Shown one piece after another: positions 1 to 4,425 of a stretch of DNA of 6,219 nucleotides; within the stretch, counting starts at the first letter, position 1, and each line of letters starts with the position of its first letter. The position numbers and the translations under genes were made by a program. Below the pieces are notes generated by a model. That model did not search any database. It was not told the DNA's origin and saw nothing but the letters and a program-made list of their open reading frames with translations. This DNA comes from Candidatus Borrarchaeota archaeon (GTDB lineage Archaea; Asgardarchaeota; Sifarchaeia; Borrarchaeales; Borrarchaeaceae): positions 1 through 6,219 of the forward strand of contig JAEORY010000251.1 in NCBI GenBank assembly GCA_016840645.1. The letters are read 5' to 3'.

Positions 1-182
1 TTACACGCCTGACAACTTTTACTACGTCCATTTTTCAAATTATTGGAACGCATTATTTTAACAACACCACAAGAACACTGACATCTCCACAAAATATGAC
101 CATCGATGTCTTTTCCATCAGCAATGGAAAGTATTGTCCATTTTCCAAAAACTTTTCCTGTAAGATCAATAAATTTTGGCAT
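1..182 (-). CDS. Phage cysteine-rich zinc-ribbon-like protein, partial (N-terminal 60 residues)
   Basis: The minus-strand frame starts at ATG 182-180 and is open to base 1, giving 60 codons plus two bases, so the C-terminus lies outside the window. The protein begins MPKFIDLTGKVFGKWTILS, which matches the recurrent phage/prophage family start 'M..(F/Y)IDLTG..FG..TV(L/I)'. A 'LWRCQCSCG' segment follows (residues 31-39; C34, C36, C38), then 'LKNGRSKSCQAC' (49-60; C57, C60). In relatives this layout reads W.C.CDCG...L..G.TKSCGC and probably binds one zinc; it often sits alone or N-terminal to an HNH or AP2 DNA-binding region. No downstream domain can be seen here. The terminal SCQAC replaces the usual SCGC. 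The start is chosen from the family N-terminus; no strong Shine-Dalgarno sequence precedes it. Role: probable DNA binding, possibly homing-endonuclease related (inference). It is oriented against the structural operon, as inserted phage genes often are. Confidence 0.82.
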   Translation of the reverse strand, partial: MPKFIDLTGKVFGKWTILSIADGKDIDGHILWRCQCSCGVVKIMRSNNLKNGRSKSCQAC

Positions 183-206
183 ATGGTTAAAATGAATTTA
201 TATGAT

Positions 207-222
207 GGGTTACAAATAACCC
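207..222. repeat. Perfect inverted repeat (6-bp stem, 4-base loop) before the structural operon
   Basis: GGGTTA (207-212) and TAACCC (217-222) are exact reverse complements separated by CAAA. The repeat lies between the minus-strand gene starting at 182 and the plus-strand gene starting at 245. An 8-bp palindrome TTGTACAA (223-230) follows directly, then the AAGGAG ribosome-binding site (232-237). There is no T-run after it on the plus strand, so it is not a canonical intrinsic terminator. It could be a 5'-UTR stability or processing hairpin or a protein-binding site. The rest of the 183-244 gap shows no convincing promoter. Confidence 0.5.
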
Positions 223-244
223 TTGTACAATAAGGAGTAACAAA

Positions 245-757
245 ATGGGAAGCACATTTCTCGGAAGCGCCAAAACGTCGGCACAACAAACACCGCTGAT
301 GACACAGCAGCAGACGGACTTTCTGAACCAGGTACTTCAGGGACAGGGTCCACAAGCGGGAGCAGCGTACCAGCAGTTTCTTCAGCCGTATGATCCTTCT
401 CAGTTCCAAGACCTGTTTCAACAGGCATTTATTGATCCTGCTATGCAGGTGTACGAACAACAAGCACTTCCTGCGATCCAACAACGTTTTGTAGACGCAA
501 ACGCAGGTTCTTCTTCTGCTCTTAATCAGGCACTGGGACAATCTGCTAAAGACTTGAGTACGGCACTTGGATCCCAGATGGGCCAATTCTATCAGGGTCA
601 ACAATCTAACCAGCTACAGGCTCTTCAGCTGCTTAATCAGCTGCTTGGACAGAGACAGTTTGAACCTAGTCTTTCTACGCAGCAGAAGGGGGGATTATTC
701 GAGCCATTAATGGGAGGAATAGAAAGATTGTCCGGACCATTAAGTAGGTTTTTTTAA
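245..757 (+). CDS. Gln-rich 170-residue phage structural protein, putative small internal/ejection protein
   Basis: The start ATG follows AAGGAG (232-237) with a 7-base spacer, an excellent Shine-Dalgarno site. About 36 of 170 residues are Gln, with much Ala, Leu and Ser, and there is no cysteine. The centre (about residues 60-115) has the layout 'FIDPAMQVYEQQALPAIQQRF', an Ala/Ser-rich segment ('AGSSSALNQALG') and 'DLSTALGSQM'. I recall similar small phage proteins with FxxPA...P.I..RF..AG..SS..L..AL beside portal, capsid and tail genes; this is memory, not a search. The C-terminus (about 150-170) is short, Gly-rich and hydrophobic, ending in FF. No enzymatic motif is visible. As the first of three increasingly long co-directional genes before a fibre gene, it occupies a position like T7 gp14. 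It looks more G+C-rich than the next two genes. Its frame equals that of the downstream gene, with a single TAA between them. Function is inferred from context. Confidence 0.75.
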   Translation: MGSTFLGSAKTSAQQTPLMTQQQTDFLNQVLQGQGPQAGAAYQQFLQPYDPSQFQDLFQQAFIDPAMQVYEQQALPAIQQRFVDANAGSSSALNQALGQSAKDLSTALGSQMGQFYQGQQSNQLQALQLLNQLLGQRQFEPSLSTQQKGGLFEPLMGGIERLSGPLSRFF

Positions 758-772
758 AAAGGGGATAACATT

Positions 773-1672
773 ATGGCCATTACTCATACCGTATTACCAG
801 ATATTTCAGGATTATCTGGGGGAATAAAATCTGCGAGCGGCGCTCTTGCCAATGTATTAGAACAACGGGCCGACAGAAGACTTAACAGCGCACTGTCGAA
901 TGTTCTTTCTCAAGCCGACTTTACAACACAAGAAGGTCAGCAAGACGCATTGTCTAAGATGATTGGACTTAAAGTTCCTGCTAAAGATGCGTTAGGGTTT
1001 TTACAAAGTGCTAATGATTTTAGGAAAGGTCAATCTGCGGCATCACTATCGCCTTTCCAAAAGAAAATGCAAGAAAAGAGTGCTGATTTTTTAATGAGCG
1101 GTCTTGAAGAGGGACCAAAAGCAGCAAGTTCAAGGGAAAATATCGATAGACTAAGGGATCTTTCTAAAGAATTAGAGGGACCGGTTGGATACGGAAAGGC
1201 CCTTATAAACTCAGCTGATGCGGCAGAATTCAACGAACGTGGTTTGTTGGCACTGGAGCCTGTTATAAAAATATTCAATCCAAGGGGTGTTATTCCGCAA
1301 AGAAAGATTGAAATGCTTAAAGAAAAGTTTGCTCCAAAAGCAACAGATAACCGGCTGACAATTGAAGGAAAACTCAAGGGGCTTGAGGCTTTAGTAAAAC
1401 AATCTGAAGAACACTCAAATATGATTAAGGATCTATACAACCAGTATGGAGAAAATATTCCAATGGAAGCGATCATTAATTATGAAGCAAATTCAGAGAA
1501 AATTATTGATAGTGTTCTCAGCACAAAGACTGAAGGTGATAGGACAACTGAGGATGATTCGTTTGAAAAACCACCAAGCGCAAAGAAAAATAAGGGTGTA
1601 ATCATTGAAAACGAAGAAACAGGCGAATCGTTGATAAGCAATGGCACAAGATGGATCAAATATAGGGGCTAA
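773..1672 (+). CDS. 299-residue helical phage structural protein, putative middle internal/ejection protein
   Basis: The start ATG follows AAGGGG (759-764) with an 8-base spacer, 15 bases after the previous stop. I do not recognise a named family. Residues 1-60 are Ala/Ser/Leu-rich and probably helical ('SASGALANVLEQRADRRLNS'). Residues about 50-90 contain 'TTQEGQQDALSKMIGLKVP', like the 'T.EG...AL..M' stretches common in phage internal proteins. The middle is rich in charged helix. About 250-274 is a hydrophilic, disordered-looking linker (STKTEGDRTTEDDSFEKPP...). The last 25 residues form a compact tail, 'NEETGESLISNGTRWIKYRG', resembling the 'TGE.L..NG..W' endings I recall from many phage proteins. 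There is no signal peptide, membrane segment or catalytic motif. Its position between a small Gln-rich gene and a large helical gene matches T7 gp15 by order, though it is much shorter than gp15. It ends 2 bases before the next start, so translation is probably coupled. Confidence 0.75.
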   Translation: MAITHTVLPDISGLSGGIKSASGALANVLEQRADRRLNSALSNVLSQADFTTQEGQQDALSKMIGLKVPAKDALGFLQSANDFRKGQSAASLSPFQKKMQEKSADFLMSGLEEGPKAASSRENIDRLRDLSKELEGPVGYGKALINSADAAEFNERGLLALEPVIKIFNPRGVIPQRKIEMLKEKFAPKATDNRLTIEGKLKGLEALVKQSEEHSNMIKDLYNQYGENIPMEAIINYEANSEKIIDSVLSTKTEGDRTTEDDSFEKPPSAKKNKGVIIENEETGESLISNGTRWIKYRG

Positions 1673-1674
1673 AA

Positions 1675-4077
1675 ATGGTTTGGAAAATTAAGAATCAAGA
1701 ATCAGTAGAAAAGCCAGACCAAAACGGTGCGTGGAAAGTTCAATCACAAGAACAACAACCGCAAGCTGAAAGTTTTCTAGGTCCTCTTGCTGGTGTAGAT
1801 AGTCCAAAGAGTTTTATGGATTATCTTCGTGGAATGGAAAAAGACATAGGCATGGGTGCAATTAATTTTGCTACTGGTGGTCTTGATATGGCTGCCAGAT
1901 CTTTAGGTGGTGGCCCAGAACAGGCCGCTATGCAAGAAGGGGTTCCTGGAGAGTTGCTTAGTCTTCAAGAAGGAATAGATATGGCAACAGGTGGAGCGTT
2001 TATTCCACAAAATGCAAGGCAAAGAACAATTGCAGAAGGATCGAAAACAGCCGGGGAATTTGGTGTTTTAGACGCAATAATGCCCGGTAGTGGAACTCTT
2101 TTAAAGGGAACACAAACAGGCGCCTTATTTGGTACAGGCTCGCAACTTGCAGAAGAAGAGGGTGCCGGTGGAGTGGGACAATTTATAGCCGGTGCAGCCG
2201 CAGCCGCATCTCCTTATGCAATTCCTAAATTGATTTCACTAGGATCTAAAGGAATCGGCTCAGTTGTAGAATTTGGAAAAGAAATATGGAATACACTAGG
2301 AAAAGAGCCCCCAAATAAAACACCAAAGTTCTTAACAGAAGTAGGAACACCAAAAGCAGCAGCAGATTTAGAACTCTCTCATCGCGATTTAGTAGGAAGA
2401 ACAGCAAAGATTAGCAAACAGGAAGTCGCAAAAATAGACGATCTTGTTGGGAAAGTAACAAAACCATCCGAAGAAGCCGGTGTATTTAATGCGGCAGAGA
2501 TAGAAAAAGACATATTGAAATCAAATCAAGATGAAATTCTGAAAACAGTTTATCCAGAATCTCCCACAAAAAAAGAAGCATGGGAAGGAATAATCGGTGA
2601 AGTAGACAATAATTATAATGCGTCTAAGGAAGCATATAAGGCGATGTATGAATCTGCTGAAGAGGGTGCTTCTAAAATAAAAATGAAACCTCAAAAAACA
2701 ATGAATGCTTCCAAATCCCTTGCTTCTGAGATGAAGGGAAGTTTAATTTCTACAGGTACAGAAAAGGGTGTTAGCACCCCTGTAAACACTTTAATTAGAA
2801 AGCTTATCCCTAGCAATGCAGAAGAAGCATCAAAAATGGTAGCCGACCTACAAAAAGAAGGTCTCGATGTTGAGTACAAGGCTGTACTTGATATGATGGA
2901 CGAACTATCTGTGGTTAGAGGAGAAGTTGGAAATATTCCTGTAGATAGGTTGATTAAAACAAAAAGGAGTATTTCAAGAATCCTGGATAAAAAAGATATT
3001 ATACCGGCTCCTGTAGACCTACTTTCTAGAATTTCAAAGTCTCTAAAAGAAGATATCCTGGAGGGGCTTGGAAAGGTTCCTAAAACTAAAGAATTATATC
3101 AAAAGGCAGAGAAACTTTTTGGAGAAACGCAGAAAGTCTTCAACAATGATGCCATGATTAAAGCACGTAAAAGTGCAAATCCTGAAAAGCTATCGTCGTT
3201 TTTCAGTGAATCTAGCAATTTAGAGAAACTGAACAAAGCCGTCGGTGGTGGTAATGCAAAAGATTTAATCGATCGTCTTGTTGTAGAAAACATATCTAAA
3301 AAAGGTAAAGATGCAGCAAGAGAGATGGCTAGAGAATCAAGGGAATATATAGGGGAAAAGGGACAGAAGGCCTTAGATAAACTTCTTGAATACGGGGACA
3401 ATCTCACCAATCCAGGACAAACGTCTATAGCAAGATCCGTTATATTAGATGACGTTCAAAAAGCAGCATCTACTGGTTCTCGTCCGGATAGAACTCTAAA
3501 TTTAATGAAGAATAAAGTAGGAAGAAAGATTGTTATAGACACATTAAATCGTTCCCCAAGTGGAAAGGAGATGCTAAAAAGTCTTAAAAGAATGTCGGTG
3601 GATGACTTGGTATCTTCAGTTTCAACAAAAGACGGTTTGGTTGATTTTGAGAAGGTAAAAGACATCTACAAAAACCCAGAAACACGAAAGTTTGTTAAGG
3701 ATGTTTTAGGGGAAGAAGGAGACAAGGTGTTTCAGAGGCTTGAATATTATGGGAAAAATATGGCAGACAACCTATCTCTCCTAAAGAATAAGAAACCCTC
3801 CTATTTTCGGTCTTTGTTAGATAAGGTTATGGGTCCCGCAACAAAGGCAGCTCTTACCTTTTTAATACCTGCGACAAAAGGAGCATCTCTTCTTCCTATT
3901 ATGTTGCCCGAAGCAATGGACGTAGCAAAAAAAGTAAAACTGTTTAGAATTCTTGAGTCTAAGGAAGCAATAAATGCTATTGAGGGGCTTGGAAAGTCAA
4001 AGATGTCTGTTGAGGGTTCAGCAGAGGCATTAAAAAGATTTGCACAGACAATGGATAGGTTGTTTAAGGAAGAATAG
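1675..4077 (+). CDS. 800-residue helical phage protein, putative large internal virion/DNA-ejection protein
   Basis: The ATG lies 2 bases after the upstream stop; its ribosome-binding site AGGGG (1664-1668, 6-base spacer) sits inside the end of that gene. The N-terminus has two Trp motifs, WKIKNQE (3-9) and WKVQSQE (20-26), like the short 'W.V..E' repeats I recall at the start of phage large internal proteins. Residues about 55-200 are Gly/Ala-rich with hydrophobic runs (GMGAINFATGGLDMA; FIAGAAAAASPYAIPKLISL), candidate membrane-active segments. Residues about 230-700 are Lys/Glu-rich helix; the part around 473-510 (ELYQKAEKLFGE...FNNDAMIKA...NPEKL) resembles a helical region seen in other large phage/prophage internal proteins. 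Another hydrophobic stretch spans about 725-745. No lytic transglycosylase or peptidase motif is visible. By position before the fibre gene it is the analogue of T7 gp16, though shorter. A tape-measure-like or other internal protein is the alternative. It ends in TAG at 4075-4077. Confidence 0.78.
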   Translation: MVWKIKNQESVEKPDQNGAWKVQSQEQQPQAESFLGPLAGVDSPKSFMDYLRGMEKDIGMGAINFATGGLDMAARSLGGGPEQAAMQEGVPGELLSLQEGIDMATGGAFIPQNARQRTIAEGSKTAGEFGVLDAIMPGSGTLLKGTQTGALFGTGSQLAEEEGAGGVGQFIAGAAAAASPYAIPKLISLGSKGIGSVVEFGKEIWNTLGKEPPNKTPKFLTEVGTPKAAADLELSHRDLVGRTAKISKQEVAKIDDLVGKVTKPSEEAGVFNAAEIEKDILKSNQDEILKTVYPESPTKKEAWEGIIGEVDNNYNASKEAYKAMYESAEEGASKIKMKPQKTMNASKSLASEMKGSLISTGTEKGVSTPVNTLIRKLIPSNAEEASKMVADLQKEGLDVEYKAVLDMMDELSVVRGEVGNIPVDRLIKTKRSISRILDKKDIIPAPVDLLSRISKSLKEDILEGLGKVPKTKELYQKAEKLFGETQKVFNNDAMIKARKSANPEKLSSFFSESSNLEKLNKAVGGGNAKDLIDRLVVENISKKGKDAAREMARESREYIGEKGQKALDKLLEYGDNLTNPGQTSIARSVILDDVQKAASTGSRPDRTLNLMKNKVGRKIVIDTLNRSPSGKEMLKSLKRMSVDDLVSSVSTKDGLVDFEKVKDIYKNPETRKFVKDVLGEEGDKVFQRLEYYGKNMADNLSLLKNKKPSYFRSLLDKVMGPATKAALTFLIPATKGASLLPIMLPEAMDVAKKVKLFRILESKEAINAIEGLGKSKMSVEGSAEALKRFAQTMDRLFKEE

Positions 4078-4116
4078 GAATAGACTAAATATCGTATTTT
4101 AGTTCAAGAATTCCTA
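4075..4116. other. Compound hairpin between convergent gene ends
   Basis: An outer stem pairs TAGGAAT (4075-4081) with ATTCCTA (4110-4116). After an asymmetric internal loop, an inner stem pairs ACTAAATA (4084-4091) with TATTTTAGT (4095-4103), one base bulged and TCG in the loop. The structure starts on the stop codon of the 800-residue gene and covers the end of the opposing 23-residue ORF. It is AT-rich and has no T-tract on the plus side, so it is at best a weak bidirectional terminator. It could instead protect the 3' end of the long operon transcript. Confidence 0.4.
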
Positions 4117-4156
4117 AAAACAACATGACTGCCGATATAACGATAAAATAAATCAT
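4085..4156 (-). CDS. 23-residue hydrophobic membrane micropeptide (putative)
   Basis: This minus-strand ORF starts at ATG 4156-4154 and ends with TAG at 4087-4085. The product begins MIYFIVISAVMLFLGILEL and ends KYDI: about 17 continuous hydrophobic residues, enough for one membrane-spanning helix, then a short polar tail with E, K and D. A good Shine-Dalgarno GGAG (complement of 4164-4167) lies 7 bases before the start, only 12 bases downstream of the stop of the ribbon-helix-helix gene. The two would therefore share one mRNA. A ribosome-binding site at the right distance plus an uninterrupted hydrophobic run argues for a real gene, but at this size chance cannot be excluded. No family is recognised. 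Possible roles are a lysis or superinfection-exclusion accessory, or a small toxin-like peptide; none is shown by the sequence. It is in the same frame as the upstream gene, separated by one TAG and four sense codons. Confidence 0.45.
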   Translation of the reverse strand: MIYFIVISAVMLFLGILELKYDI

Positions 4157-4168
4157 CCCTACTCTCCA

Positions 4169-4312
4169 CTAAACTTCATCATTTTTCATACGCCACAGAA
4201 TCGCCTGTAGCACATATTTTGTTATGGAAATGTTCCTTTTCGCCGCTGCAATTTTAACCTTCTGGTGAAGACTTTCACTAATGTTAAAAATAAGTCTCTT
4301 CGGTGTTGTCAT
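4169..4312 (-). CDS. 47-residue ribbon-helix-helix (Arc/CopG-like) DNA-binding protein
   Basis: This minus-strand ORF runs from ATG at 4312-4310 to TAG at 4171-4169. The layout is a textbook ribbon-helix-helix fold: a beta strand KRLIFNI (5-11), helix A from 'SESLHQKVKIAAAKRN' (12-27), a short turn, and helix B from 'ISITKYVLQAILWRMKN' (28-44). Such proteins dimerise, insert the paired strand into the DNA major groove and bind inverted or direct repeats. The length is close to that of CopG and Arc (about 45-53 residues), so there is no extra C-terminal toxin-binding tail as in many antitoxins. The start is fixed by an in-frame stop four codons upstream and by AAAAGG (complement of 4318-4323) 5 bases before the ATG. 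A promoter and a perfect palindrome lie directly upstream, suggesting autorepression. It is divergent from the fibre gene and opposite to the structural operon, so it is probably an independently expressed moron. Confidence 0.82.
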   Translation of the reverse strand: MTTPKRLIFNISESLHQKVKIAAAKRNISITKYVLQAILWRMKNDEV

Positions 4313-4322
4313 GTGAACCTTT

Positions 4323-4338
4323 TATTTATATATAAATA
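4323..4338. promoter_or_regulatory. 16-bp perfect palindrome, candidate operator of the ribbon-helix-helix gene
   Basis: TATTTATATATAAATA is identical to its reverse complement. It overlaps the proposed -10 box (4335-4340) of the minus-strand promoter and begins 11 bases upstream of the ribbon-helix-helix start codon. Ribbon-helix-helix dimers commonly bind such symmetric sites and repress their own promoter. The site is pure A/T, so some symmetry may reflect base composition. Confidence 0.5.
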
Positions 4339-4363
4339 TACCAAAATGCTCAATTTCTTGCAA
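4335..4363 (-). promoter_or_regulatory. Sigma70-like promoter for the minus-strand ribbon-helix-helix cassette
   Basis: Read on the minus strand, TTGCAA (complement of 4363-4358) is the -35 box and TATATT (complement of 4340-4335) the -10 box, with an optimal 17-base spacer. The matches to consensus are 4/6 and 5/6. Transcription would start near 4328, giving a leader of about 15 bases. An overlapping alternative, TTGAGC-17-TATAAA, lies ten bases further downstream. Confidence 0.55.
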
Positions 4364-4374
4364 TTAAAATATTA

Positions 4375-4390
4375 TCTCTTTACAAAGAGA
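4375..4390. repeat. Inverted repeat upstream of the fibre gene
   Basis: TCTCTTT (4375-4381) and AAAGAGA (4384-4390) are exact reverse complements around a central AC. It lies in the divergent region between the ribbon-helix-helix promoter and the fibre gene start. There is no T-run after it, so it is not a clear terminator. It could be a second operator or a leader hairpin. Its base sequence differs from the palindrome at 4323-4338. Confidence 0.4.
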
Positions 4391-4412
4391 AAAGTTTAGG
4401 AAGCATGAGAAA

Positions 4413-4418
4413 GGGAGG
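4413..4418 (+). promoter_or_regulatory. Strong ribosome-binding site that decides the fibre gene start
   Basis: GGGAGG lies 7 bases before ATG 4426. An in-frame ATG at 4405 would add seven residues, but it would place this site inside the coding region and has only AGGA three bases upstream. The 4426 start is therefore preferred. Confidence 0.75.
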
Positions 4419-4425
4419 TTTTCAC

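Noticed and set aside
207..222. Intrinsic terminator for an upstream plus-strand gene
   Set aside because: There is no T-tract after the stem, and no plus-strand gene is visible before it in the window.
53..604. 183-codon minus-strand ORF
   Set aside because: It overlaps the well-supported 170-residue gene and the zinc-ribbon gene. The protein is Arg/Leu/Cys-rich without a recognisable pattern, as expected for antisense of a Gln-rich gene.
1030..1476. 148-codon minus-strand ORF and similar shadows inside the 800-residue gene
   Set aside because: They are fully inside well-supported plus-strand genes, have Ser/Phe/Leu-rich antisense composition, and show no sensible start signals.
4069..4180. 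Stop-codon recoding (TAG read as an amino acid), since readthrough is open after the 4075 TAG and joins the two minus-strand small ORFs in frame
   Set aside because: No in-frame TAG occurs inside more than 1,800 codons of the plus-strand genes, and glutamine is encoded normally. The second small ORF has its own ribosome-binding site.
4085..4312. Classical type II toxin-antitoxin pair
   Set aside because: The regulator lacks a toxin-binding tail, and the partner is a 23-residue hydrophobic peptide unlike ParE, MazF, RelE or similar toxins. The arrangement alone does not support the call.
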